From Sternotherus odoratus (taxonomy: Eukaryota; Chordata; Testudines; Kinosternidae), in contig JAVMKO010000003.1 in NCBI GenBank assembly GCA_032164245.1, forward strand, positions 63,868,390-63,932,389: 64,000 nt of DNA. The letters are read 5' to 3'. Every line of letters begins with the position of its first letter. Within the stretch, counting starts at the first letter, position 1. The notes below the pieces were generated by a model that made no database searches, had not been told where the DNA came from, and was given only the letters and a program-made list of their open reading frames with translations. Below are positions 1-10,384 of the stretch, one piece after another. The translations under genes were made by a program, and so were the position numbers.

Positions 1-86
1 GGGGAGGCACAGCCTTCCCTACCCAGCCCGCCGCAGAATTTTGAACCCCAGTGTGGCACTCGGGCCAAAACGTTTGCCCACCCCCG
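1..86. mobile_element. hAT-like element, right end only
   Basis: The window opens inside a repeat that ends with CGTTTGCCCACCCCCG at 71-86. This is the complement of the CAGGGGTGGGCAAAC type of terminus seen on non-autonomous hAT elements, such as the related end at 14896. The left end is outside the window, so no target-site duplication can be tested. The GC-rich sequence before the terminus fits the GC-rich cores of the complete hAT copies elsewhere in this window. Confidence 0.5.
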
Positions 87-1369
87 CTCTAAGTGGTCAG
101 AGTCACCCCCCAAGACCCTTCTGGCCAAAGGAAAATGGGCTGGTTGGCAGCCAAAAAATCTTCTGTTGATCGGTGTTAATAATTCTTTGTACTTCACAGC
201 CCTTGTTATGGATCAAGATCTCACACCCCTATTTTAGGAAACAGGCAAATACTATTTCCTTCATTTTACAGCTAGGGTGCTTGAGAGGTTGCATAAAATC
301 ACTTTGGTCAGCGTTGGGCTCACAACCCTATAGCTTCTAGGAAAGATTCAAATGTCATTCACTTAGCCATGCTGCCTTGGACCCCCTAGGTCCAAGCTCA
401 GATGGCTACCCTGGATCTCTGCCTGGAGCCGCAGTGTCTGCTAATGTTCGCGTGCTGCCTGGAGCCAAGCTAAAGTGAGTCTGTCAGCCTGGGCTGGGAG
501 GATTGCTCCTGGCAGCAGGGTAGATGTGCCCTCTACTCCATCGGGGGCTGGCAGGCAATAGATTTCCTGCTGAATGCTTCCACCAATAGGGGTCTGGGTG
601 CTGAGGGCCCCCTGCAGGAGCAGAGGGCACAGAGAAGTTCTCAGCTCCAGCAACACCAGCGTAGGACACATTTTCCTTTCTCTTTCTCATTACACTGGAA
701 AAAAGTTAGCAACCTGCCAGAATGCCGGCTGAGTGTGACCATTCTAAAGAGCCATAGTGTCATCACTGCCCAAGTAGTGGCAGCAGATTCTGCACTGGGA
801 ACATCTGGGAGTTGCCAGCTGTGGTAGCTGTAGAAGGGAGAAGAACCAGGCTAGACCAGGTCGTCTCATGATTCCCCCAGACCCAGCATGGGGCAGGATA
901 GGAGACTCCTCCATCCTGCAGGGAGTGAGGCTAGGCTGGGCTCCACTCTTCAACCCAGCATATGTACCAGCAGCTCCCCTCTGGGATAACAGCCTGTCTC
1001 CTGCTGCCTGCTAATGTATGTAGGTCTGTAGTTCAAATGGTAGAAGGTCTATAGTATAGTGCTGAAGGTTAAGCATTTAAATATTGTTACAACTGTATGT
1101 AATACAATTGGTGTTTTACTTTTTCCCTTCTAAAAAAAAGGCTAGTGTATTGCATAAAGAAAAACCTAAATTAATAGAACATTTTGGTTGCAAAGTCAAG
1201 CACTCATGGAAAGGAAATGTCAGATAGAAAGTTTCCCGTGTAACCTTAATTCAGCCCTTTGTACACGTGCATCATGATAGATTCTTTACTTACATGATCC
1301 CATACTGTTTTTCAACAGGATCCCTGCCTCATTCAGTGCATTGGATGGATAAGAGAACAGAGTTAAGGC
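87..1369. other. Non-coding, presumed LIN28B intron
   Basis: No credible coding exon was found. At 200-330 a stretch including the words ttttacagctagggtgcttgag resembles the centre of an old MIR-type SINE. The block 420-960 is moderately GC-rich and contains short open frames on the minus strand without recognisable domains. Nothing else could be named. Confidence 0.4.
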
Positions 1370-1493
1370 TAGGGTAACCAGATGTCCCAATTTTATAGGG
1401 ACAATCCTGATTTTTGGGTCTTTTTCTTTTATAGGCTCCTACTACCCCCCAGCCTCTGTCCCGATTTTTCACACTTGCTGTCTGGTCACCCTA
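1370..1493. mobile_element. 124-bp MITE with 8-bp target duplication
   Basis: The ends are inverted repeats: TAGGGTAACCAG at the left and CTGGTCACCCTA at the right. The perfect 8-bp direct repeat GTTAAGGC flanks it at 1362-1369 and 1494-1501. The length, inverted ends and 8-bp duplication indicate a non-autonomous hAT-class MITE. The interior holds an imperfect inverted copy of the words for a C/T-rich hairpin, so transcripts could fold. It is too short to encode anything. Confidence 0.8.
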
Positions 1494-1501
1494 GTTAAGG
1501 C

Positions 1502-2580
1502 TGCACAGGCAACTGTTAATCTGGCATTTTCTAATTTTTGAGGGCTTTGCACCCTAAATAACTTGCTTTTAATTTTTTTTAAGGTAACACAGACACATTT
1601 TTAACTGCTAGCCCAGCAAACTCACTTGAATATGATCTAAAAGTCGTGTGATTCTTTCTAGCTGATGTACTATCACAGTACAAGATTCTGCCCTCAGTCA
1701 CACCTCTGCAACCATACTGTTTTCAGTATCATTGCACATATAAAGAAGAGGGCAGCACTTGGCCCTTATCCAGCAAAGCACTTAAACCATACTTAACTTT
1801 AAGCATGTGCGCAGGTCACGGACTTCAATTAGATGCCTCATATGCTTCAACATAAACTTTAGTGCTTTGCTGAATCAGGGCCTTAAAACTCAGGAAGCCT
1901 TGAAGTTTAGCTGGTTTGTTATTCAGTGCTTATCCAAAAAAATTCCTATTGACGTCTATGAAGGGTGGGATAAGGGCAAAAGAGGGACTGCCTTGTTATT
2001 TGTTCTGTTGATGATGTATGCATAAGACGTAACAGTCCTCAGATTTCTCATAGCTACATTATAATGAGCAATCCAAACTTTTCTCTAAAGTAGATACAAT
2101 AATACATGCAAGCAAGCCATCTGTTCAGTGGGAAGGTGTCGTTTTTACGCAGCAGTATGTAGACTAGAAAAAATCAGAACCAGAATCTTTGTACAGCAGA
2201 TGTGTCTTTAACTACATACGTTGTTTTCTGTATATTGCATTTGTTTTGTTTTGTTTTTTGTAATAAGTATCTTCTACTCAGTTCTTCTATGTATTCTGAC
2301 TAGTTTAGGATCCTAATGTGGTTTGCTTAAGCATGCGACAATATTTTCAAACTGTCCAGTCCGATTTTTTGATACTTTTACAATACTTCAATAAGTTTAT
2401 AGTTTAACTTTGTATTGTCCATGTTTATAATAATCAGCACTATTTGGGGTTTCTTTCTGACTTTACATCCAGACTCGTTTTATTTATTTATTTTGCACTT
2501 GCCTTTCCTTTTGTCTGAATGGAAGTCTGCTTTCCGTCTGTCACTTTTGTGCAGAGAGGTTGAGGCGGTTTTTTAAAAGG
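1502..2580. other. Non-coding AT-rich sequence
   Basis: This stretch has frequent stops in every frame and no repeat ends or splice-bounded reading frames that I can support. A short phrase near 1740-1880 about a G/T-poor, A/T-rich repeat resembles other dispersed sauropsid repeats but cannot be bounded. I see no gene. Confidence 0.4.
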
Positions 2581-2599
2581 CCTACGCCAACTTGAAAAA

Positions 2600-2840
2600 C
2601 TCTTGAAAATGTTATTACCATTTTTTAATTATTTGTATCTCAGTAGCACCTGTGAGCTCCAGTTGTGGACCAGGGCTCCATTGTGCTAGGCACTGAAGAA
2701 ATACATTAAAAAAAATGGTCCTTGCTTCAAACAGCTTACCATCCAAGTATAAGAAAGAGACAGCAGATGGATACAGAGAGGGGGGGAGCACAAGGAAACA
2801 ATGAGACAATATTGGTTGGCATGATCATTATGGGTCTCAA
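2600..2840. repeat. Old dispersed repeat, SINE/LINE tail-like
   Basis: The run includes agcacctgtgagctccag, then ccattgtgctaggcactg, then caaggaaacaatgagacaat. I know this arrangement as a dispersed repeat in sauropsid genomes, though I cannot name the family with certainty. It is degraded and no target duplication is visible. The small open frames crossing it on both strands are chance. Confidence 0.5.
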
Positions 2841-4009
2841 CATACCATTTGTATCTAGTTATCGTCCAGGAAAGCCTAGAGCACTATCACTTATAAGTGA
2901 TTTTAAAAGAAAAAGCTTTTCCCTGTGTTTTTTAATGTGTTTGATTTGTGCATTGGACAGCACTTTGCATAGGCAGCTTAGCTGTTTTGGTGAATATGCT
3001 CGTCTGAGGCTCTGCTAGATGGGGATTTTATCAAGAACAGCAGCAAAAGAGCTGAAACTGAGGAGGTAGCAGGCAGGAGTTTGCAGAGGGAAAATGGCGA
3101 TGGAGGAGGAAAGATGGTCTTCGGCATGTCTGACATTGGTGCTCTTGTTCCCATCCAAAATAACACATCACCAGGGCCTCCATTCAGGAAAGCATTTAAG
3201 CTTGCCTTGGGGACCATCCCCACTCAGGACCATACATAAGAATGTGCTTTGTTTTAAACATATGCTTGCTTTTTGTTGACTTCAGTGGGATTTAAGCATG
3301 TGGTTGCAGGTTTGGCTTGAATAGGGATACTTTTTAAAATCAGGAATTAGGTAGCAGAAAAACCCTTATATTAAAGAATTGTTTGTTTTGTTTTAAAATT
3401 CAGGATATCTGATTGAAAGAGAGCTCTGGTGGAACTTTTTTTAAGCAGTCCATTAAAAAATGAAGTTGACAGTATTCCCTTTAATGAAAGAAAAAAAAAC
3501 AGAGACAGAGTTTTGATTTCAGGCTGGCTCCCATGTCAGTGACACACTCACATGCTTCGTGGTCATTTCATGTCAGTTGTGTATGCAGAGAGAGCTCTTA
3601 GTTTACACGCTACCAGGCCTAGTGCTTCTTCTCAGCCGTTTGAAGAGAAAGCACTCTAAATGGAGAGAGACGGATATATATACTATTCCTTGTATTCCTG
3701 AGGTGATGTCTCCTAAGCTCTTTGAGGAATTGGATAAAGTGAAAGGATTTAAGAGGGAGAGTGTGTTGGAGTTTATGCACGGTCCAGCAGAACCAATACA
3801 GGGCCTCAGTTGAGGTATTATTTAATTTAATAAATATTTTACTAAATAATTTGAAAACATTCTTCATGTTCCTAAAAATAACAGCAAATAAGAGTGCACT
3901 TAAATGGCAAAACACTTTGCTAATGCAGATCAAAGGTTTCCCAGTGACAAATAACTAATATCCTTCCAGAACATCCAGTGGAGCAAAATTCAGACTTCAG
4001 AAAGCTAGG
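2841..4009. other. Non-coding, presumed intron
   Basis: Open frames of 60-104 codons occur on both strands here, but none has a recognisable domain, codon bias or flanking splice signals. An A-rich tract lies at 3489-3501. No bounded repeat was found. Confidence 0.4.
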
Positions 4010-4175
4010 AAACAGAGGATACACAGCAATTAAACATCCGAGGCTGGTCCAGGTCAGCTGACTCAGGTTCACAGGGCTCGGGCTGTGGTGTTTGTTAGAT
4101 GTTCGGTCTCAGGCTTGAGCCTTGGCTCTGGAACCTACCATCGGTGTTTAATTGCTGTGTAGACATACCCACAAA
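4010..4175. repeat. Foldback repeat with inverted ends
   Basis: The sequence acacagcaattaaacatc near 4020 is matched by its complement in ggtgtttaattgctgtgtag near 4143-4162, giving an inverted repeat around a centre with gtcagctgactcagg. The right side runs into the tail ctgtgtagacataccc. A related arrangement (gtcagctga words and a tctacactg tail) is found at 20968-21190. This fits a non-autonomous DNA transposon family. Confidence 0.55.
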
Positions 4176-4732
4176 GTATGACTAAGATAAACACTCACAC
4201 AGCCTTAACTCTACCCCTATGGAACTAGCAGTAGCTACCTGGAATTATCCACATGCACTGCAGCTACTTTCAGTGTGTGAGCTGTGGCTGTACTCAATGG
4301 TTTGACTGGTGGAGACAGTAGGTGGGGCTGAGGCATGTTTGAGCTGAGGACAAGGGGATTAGTTGGAGGAGCCTCATAAAGCTATAACTGTGATATGAGG
4401 AGATCAGGGTTTGGCACCCCACTCCCATGTTTGCAAGTAAAGGAAGGATGTGTACCTTCAGGAGCTAATCTGCATCATTTTATTGCAAAATTGTGTCAAT
4501 TGTCTCAGTAGCAAGGCTCTGGGCACATGCATCTTGCCTCAGGAATTGTCAGTAGTGAACTGGGACATGAGCAGCCTGTGGGTTTAATATAGGTTAAGGG
4601 GAAATATAGATTTAGATGGTATCCTGTGAAAAAGTATGAAGGGTTTGTTACATTTCCCAAGGGGCTGTTCTGCCAGGATGGAGGGCTTACTGTTTGAGTG
4701 CAGGGCAAGTTCTTTTCCTTTACAGTGAAAAG

Positions 4733-5570
4733 GCAGCTCGCAAGAATGGGTGTCTTGAGTTTTTCTTTGAATGATTGCTCATATGTATTCCACAGTAGGT
4801 GTGCGTGCTTGCCACATGCACTGGTGCTGGAAGTTTTGCCCCCAGCGACCCCGGGAGTGGCATCGCCATGACATCATATAAGGGGCGCTGCATGCTCCCC
4901 CCACCCTCAGTTCCTTCTTGCCGCCAGTGAAGGTGCATCGGAACTTCGCTGCTCCAGCTTCGCTGCAGCTCGTCCCCAGATTACTTGTAGTACCTGTAGT
5001 TGTTTCAATTAGTTCAGAAAGTCCTAGCAGCTGTTCATAGCCTCTGCTGAGCGCATGAGGGTTGGCTGATCTCCACTCAGCGGCTCTCCAACCAGATCAC
5101 TTTGTGCATCCGTTCCTGTTATGATCTGGAGGGTGTCCCCCCACCACCAATTGTGAAGGCACTCTCAACTCGGGTGCAGGCCTCACTGGCAGCCTTCTTG
5201 GCCCACGTTCCTATTCAGGACATTTGTAGGGCTGCCACATGGTCTTCGGTTCACATGTTCACCTAGCACTATGTGATTGTCTCCCAAACCAGGGATGGCG
5301 CCAGGTTCAGCAGGGTGGTACTCCATCCCGGGAACTTGTGAACTCCTACCCACCTCCAATAGATAACGCTTGGAATCACCTACTGTGGAATACACATGAG
5401 CAATCACTCAAAGAAGAAAAGACAGTTACCTTGCGTAACTGGTGTTCTTCGAGATGTGTTGGTCGTGTCTATTCCACATCCCACCCTCCCTCTGTCGGAG
5501 TGGTCTGACAAGAAGGAACTGAGGGTAGGGGAGCACGCAGTGCCCCTTATAGCGTGCCAAGGTGGCACCA
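4733..5570 (+). mobile_element. DIRS-like retrotransposon relic, copy 1
   Basis: The frame starting at 5153 reads the C-terminal part of a tyrosine recombinase of the DIRS type. It includes LSTRVQ, then DICRAATWSSVHMFT, then a stop at 5264-5266 followed by HYV. In intact members the HxxR motif is usual; here the histidine is leucine, so this copy is dead. The recombinase remnant is flanked by inverted copies of one segment: 4735-4925 reads on one strand and about 5370-5570 on the other, sharing a bent run around the word for catatgagcaatca/tgattgctcatatg and a later aagaaggaactgaggg. Inverted terminal repeats are characteristic of DIRS elements and unlike ordinary LTRs. I infer recombination-based insertion, hence no target duplication is expected. 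Confidence in the DIRS family is good; the exact boundaries are not certain. Confidence 0.75.
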
Positions 5571-6060
5571 CTCTCAGGGATCACGGGGATGAGGTAGGTG
5601 TACACACCGCTCTACATATCCAGCAGCAGCAGTGGAGGCTCAGAAGGTGTGAAGTGTCTCCTAAACCTCAGGGTGGTGGTCTCACCTGAACAGGAAGACC
5701 TCAGGAAGATGAATACAGCCTGAAACAATAAACAACTCCATTTGCGTCAATGGGTGCTCTCATCCTCTCTTCCCAGTGCTGAAAAGCCTGTGGAATGCAA
5801 CAGGCGTGCCTGCTCTCAACTCCTTCCCAAGAATCAGCAGCATGTTCTTAGTCCATGATCCCTACATGCTTGTTCTGAGTTGCAAACCCAGAGTGGTGGG
5901 GCTTCCCCAGATTCTGTGCACATGGCAGGGGAGGGTAGAAAGAGGGACTCAGATTCCCAAGAAGGACAAGTTCTCCAGTGACCCCCAGATTGTGGCACAC
6001 ACAGGGGAGGGGAATGTGATGCTGACATGTGCTTCTAGGAAGTCTCCTTCCTAGTCACCA
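5571..6060. other. Sequence between two DIRS relics
   Basis: The stretch is moderately GC-rich with scattered small open frames and no recognisable protein. It probably includes degraded DIRS internal sequence, because both flanks are DIRS-derived, but I cannot show that directly. Confidence 0.35.
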
Positions 6061-6077
6061 TAACTTAGGCCCAACGG

Positions 6078-6614
6078 GTGTCCAAAATCAGAGCACTAAC
6101 ATCTGAATCACCTTACATGGTCTTCTATAAGGACAGGGTTCAGCTGAGTCTGCACCAAGGTTGCCTCCCAGTTGCATACTGTTCAAGATGTATACTTGTC
6201 AATCATTTGTCTCCTGAGCCTGACACAACGGATGAGGAATGCAGGTTGAATACCCTGGACGTCAGACGGGCTCTAGCCTTCTACATAGACAGAACAAAGC
6301 CGTTTCATAAGTCACCACAGTTGTTCGTTGTGATCACAGACAGGATGAAAGGTTGCCAAGTGTCTGCCCAAAGAATATCATCGTGGATCATGGCCTATAT
6401 CTGTTTCTGTAACAAGCTAACAAAGGTGCCCCTGCTGCCAATAGTGACGGCTCATTCAACTAGGGTGCAGCCTTCCCCGCTCAGGTGCCGATCCAAGAAA
6501 TCTGTCAGGCTCTGGTCGTCCGTCCACACGTTCACTGTACACTGTGTGCTGACCCAGCAAGCTCGAGATGACACTGGTTCTGGTAGAGCAGTGCTTCGGT
6601 CTGCAAGTCTGTGA
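6078..6614 (+). pseudogene. DIRS tyrosine recombinase fragment, copy 2
   Basis: This 178-codon open frame covers most of the catalytic half of a DIRS-type tyrosine recombinase, the enzyme that integrates a circular DNA intermediate. LNTLDVRRALAFYIDRTK at residues 58-75 holds the first catalytic arginine region, and HSTR at 126-129 is the HxxR motif. The segment SSVHTFTVHC at 147-156 ends in cysteine where the family has the nucleophilic tyrosine, so the product could not cleave DNA. The annotated methionine is not a real start: the family is much longer, and the frame lacks the reverse transcriptase and RNase H parts. A short divergent stretch at residues 131-146 suggests small indels between the HxxR and the terminal motif. 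It is a relic of a transposable element, not a host gene. Confidence 0.8.
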
Positions 6615-6639
6615 ACTCTGAGCCCACCTCTCAGGATTC

Positions 6640-6990
6640 TGCTTGTGAGTCACCTACAGTGGAATCAACATAGCAAGCACTTGAAGAAGGAAAAAACAGT
6701 TACCTACCTTTTATGACTGTTGTTCTTTGAAATGTGTTGCTCATGTCCATTCATTTCCTGCCCTCCTATCCATCTGTCGGAATTGATGGTAAGAAGCAAC
6801 TGAGAGGGTGTTGGGCTGGCAGCAACTGATAGATCATGGCATGAACTCACCACTCTAGGAAGCGCCACAGCCGGCCCTGCGGATACCACTAATGCAAAAA
6901 TCTCCAAAGACTACGCACATGGATGAACACACACCTACAATGGAATGGACATGAGCAACACATCTCGAAGCCGAAAGGTAGGTAACTTGT
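6640..6990. mobile_element. Inverted terminal repeats of DIRS copy 2
   Basis: Around 6650-6745 the run acctacagtggaatcaac leads to tttgaaatgtgttgctcatg. Near 6935-6985 the complementary order appears: caatggaatggacatgagca, then acacatctcgaag, then gtaggtaac. Together they form an inverted pair around a short spacer. The same words flank DIRS copy 1. This is the expected end structure of a DIRS element lying just downstream of the recombinase remnant at 6078-6614. Confidence 0.6.
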
Positions 6991-7039
6991 TGTTGTTTTT
7001 TTCAAATTGGGCACCAAAATCATGGAAATTTCTGATCAT

Positions 7040-7160
7040 TTTGGCCTGAAACTTTGTGCTTCAGTTCCCCATGTGTAAAACGAGAATAATAATACCATCT
7101 AGACTCACAGGTGGTGCATTGTAAAGATAACACTAATGTTTGTAACGCATTAGGATACCC
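7040..7160 (-). repeat. MIR-like SINE fragment
   Basis: The order gcttcagttccccatgtgt, aaaacgagaataataata, then gactcacagg is the reverse orientation of the central part of MIR-family tRNA-derived SINEs. It is highly diverged and has no visible target duplication, as expected for this ancient family. Confidence 0.5.
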
Positions 7161-7329
7161 TGGTGAGAGCACCATAGAAAAAGCCCATGAGGAAATTCAT
7201 AATTTTGTATTCAGGGTTTGGATGATTTAAAATAAATAATGCATGGGGCCACACACTGAAATGAGGAGAAAAAAAAAATTGAATAACTACCTATTCAGTG
7301 AGCATCATCCATCCTGAGCACTCAGGAGG

Positions 7330-7545
7330 GCAGAAATAACATTGGAAGACATAATGTGTGATCATGTAATTTAAGACTATCATAATGCGTACACATAAGG
7401 GCACCAAATTAGAGTTGCACAGGCAGCCTTACTTCTGGCATATCCTAACTTGTAAGTGCTTGACTTTGCAACCTTAATATTCCTTTAATATAGTTTTGTG
7501 TGTGTGATATATCGATTACCCTCCACTCCCTCTCTGCATAACTGT
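7330..7545 (+). repeat. Unnamed dispersed repeat, copy A
   Basis: This stretch is collinear with 54655-54860. Shared words in the same order include gatcatgtaat, tatcataatgc, tacacata/tacacaga, gagttgcacaggca/gaggttgcacaagca, tctggcat, gtgcttga and gtgtgtgtg. The two copies are roughly 70-75% alike by eye. I cannot assign it to a named class; an LTR or a LINE 3' end is possible. No coding sequence is evident. Confidence 0.6.
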
Positions 7546-8940
7546 GATTAGTTGTGTAATTTCGTAGACATCTCAGTAGAAGAAGGTTTTGAAGAGGGAT
7601 GGGAGGGGATAGGTTTATGAGGTAGGCCAAGGAGGAGGTTTCATGTATATGGACAGTGTGGAAAAAAGTTCAAAGATGACTGTGATAAAAGCTGAGAAAT
7701 GCAGAATTGAAGCTGTCACTGTGACTGTAGTGAAGGAGGCTGGTAAACTCAGTAAGAGACCAGTGGATAAGTGGGGAGGTGAGAATTGTGAAAGGTCACA
7801 AAGAAATATGGGAATGAACTACATTTATTTTTCTTTGATCTCCATTATTTATAATTTTATTGGTATTGGGTCTCCTGGCACTAGCTCTTTTAAACTATTC
7901 AGTGTACAGTGCAAAAGATGATTTTAAATTATACCAGTGTTACAGTAAATGGCTTTCCTTGGCTTAGAAGTGATTAGAATTGGTTTTAACTCTTTAGCTT
8001 TTGGACAATTTAAATGCTGGCCATTTACGTTAGTTCCAACAGCATTGAAACAATAACTTAGACAGCTATGATTTCATTGTTAGCAATTAATGCTGCACCA
8101 GCCTTTGCCTCAAAGTTTAACCAGGCTGCTTTGATTTCCTGTGAGATATGACTATATTTTGACTAATATATGATTGTTAAATTGTTGAATGTTTCAGGTT
8201 CAATTTGATTCAGAGTTACTGAATTAATTTAATTAATACTCTTTCTTTTTAGTTGCCTTTACTCTCAGTTGTAAAAAACAAGTCTGGAGTAACGTGTAAA
8301 TAGAATGGTTAGTCTCATTAAACACTGAATTGTTTAGGAATCTTTTTTGTTTTCTTGCCTGTTTACATTGTGAGGCAGGACTTGTCCCTTTTTCTGATGA
8401 TCAGCTCAGAAATGCATGTAGCTGGAATGTAAAAAAATCCTGTTGATAGCCTTTTAAATATTTATATTTCTGTAAATTTAACATTGCCTACTTGTGTATA
8501 TTAACACACTTCTTTGCAATTAAGCACACAATAATGAGAAGTTAGGTTATTTTAGTGATACTTTCTGAGTCTGTCATCCATTCAGTTTTTTAACTTGGGA
8601 TACTTATTAGGAATAATGCTTAACTCCTTGTGTGAGCAATATTAGGAAAATATACCAAATGTTTGTATTTATTCATTGCTTTTAATATAGTCCTCACTTT
8701 TTATATTAGAAAAACTAAAGCAATTAATTGCATATCACTTTATTTGCCTTTAGATAGTCTAGTAAATAACTGTGTCTTCTCACTTTTGGTGTTTGCATAT
8801 TTATGAGTCACTTAGAGTTGGAAATTATATAAATCACAAAGCATTTCATCCCTGCATTTCTAACTCATTGGGGTTCCATGAGGTTGTCCTTTCTACTTAT
8901 GAGCTATATGCAATATTTTGAAGAAAGAGCCATTTACCTC
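7546..8940. other. AT-rich non-coding, no repeat found
   Basis: Open frames are short and lack any domain. No inverted ends or SINE/LINE words were seen from about 7900 to 8940, making this one of the cleaner unique stretches of the presumed intron. Confidence 0.4.
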
Positions 8941-8943
8941 TTC

Positions 8944-9004
8944 TGAGAGAGAGCAAAAGAGAGAGAGAGAGAGAGAGAAGGAGAGAGAGAAACAGAGAGA
9001 GAAA
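8944..9004. repeat. (GA)n microsatellite
   Basis: About 60 bases are composed almost entirely of GA dinucleotides on the + strand, with a few A or G interruptions. The purine/pyrimidine asymmetry is strong. Confidence 0.9.
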
Positions 9005-10255
9005 GTAAAACTGCGGCATAGCTAATTATGGCAAGAAAACTAAAATAAGAGAGAAAACTCACCCAATTATCACTAAAATGATATATAAAATTTCCACCAA
9101 GCTTCCAACTTTACACGGAAACAAGCCATGTTTAAGATGTTCCCTTAATAAAAAACACTAATCTACTTATTTTCTACAATATAGATTATCAACATTTAGA
9201 AATTATTCTTTTGCATGGTCAAGGTACCTAGTTCCAAATTCTCTGCTCTAGGAGAGCAGCTTTCCATTTTTATTTTTGAAGTTTAATCATTATTTTGGGC
9301 TGACTGTGCTGATTTTGTTTCTGTCCAATAGAAAAAAAATAAATAAAGAGAATTTATAGTTTTAGGTAATGTCCTCACAAAATACTTAATTGTACCATAT
9401 CACCAAGTTTCAGTAAATACAACAGGTTTGTGCTTTATAAGACTTGGTAGTCAGAATTTTGAATTTGCTTTTTAGTGGTTTCTTTTGTGGAAGAGAAATC
9501 TTTCAGGCATGAATTGATAGTCCAGATCTTTTGAGGTCTGTCTGTTCTAACCTATGACCTCTGTTCTTACAAGGTCAACATCTGAGGGCAGGAGATTAAG
9601 GCAGTTTAAAGACTGGAATGGGAACTGGAGTGGAAAAATTAGCCAGCACATTTTGGGTGCAAAACATCAGTCATCAAACAATTTGCTTATTTTAAACCTG
9701 GGTTAAGGGTAACAAGCTAATTGTACTGTGCTTGTTGAAGTAAGCAATATTCTTAGATATTACAGATGGACATGGAAGAAATTTCTTATTGGTGAATAAT
9801 ACCATGTATATAGTATAACCATTTTTTATATTCAACATACTAAATACTTTGTCCAGTATTTTGTAATATGATAACTTAGGATCTGGTTATACAATCTTTA
9901 TTTGCTCAATTATCCCCTACTCTCTTGAGAAATATCATTGACATCAACAAGACTAATGACATAAATAAGAAGTACTTGCCTTGAGTAAGGGCTGTAGGAT
10001 CTGGCCCAATCCTGCTGGCTGCCAAGTATCCTCAACTCCCATTGACCTCACTGGATCAGGTCCTCTCATCATGTTGAAATTGTTGTTCTTACATTAGAAT
10101 TTCCTAATGCTAATGATTAAACCAATAGGTGAGAATCTTTTTTTGGTTACTGCTATTCAGAATTGAACTCATTCTGCACAAAGTTGTCATCAGGGAGTGT
10201 CCTTTCATAGGTTACAAACTGAAGTATTCATTTGCATGAAAAGAGAACTATATAT
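9005..10255. other. AT-rich non-coding, no repeat found
   Basis: This is unique-looking intronic sequence without usable open frames or transposon ends. Confidence 0.4.
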
Positions 10256-10384
10256 GTGATACCAAGAATCAGAGCGGTAGCCATGTTAATCTGAAATTGC
10301 AGAAGTGACAAAGTCCTGTGGCACTTAAAGACTAACTAAGTTAGTCTTTAAGTGCCACAGGACTCTTTGTCACTTATATATGTG
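10256..10384. repeat. Foldback repeat, copy 1
   Basis: 10305-10373 is an almost perfect palindrome: gtgacaaag then tcctgtggcacttaaagac on the left is mirrored by gtctttaagtgccacagga then ctctttgtcac on the right, with a two-base centre. The left flank 10266-10304 has the outer arm (cagagcggtagccatgtta), while the matching right outer arm is missing. Related palindromes are at 27633 and 36133, and a single arm is at 17415. Confidence 0.8.
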
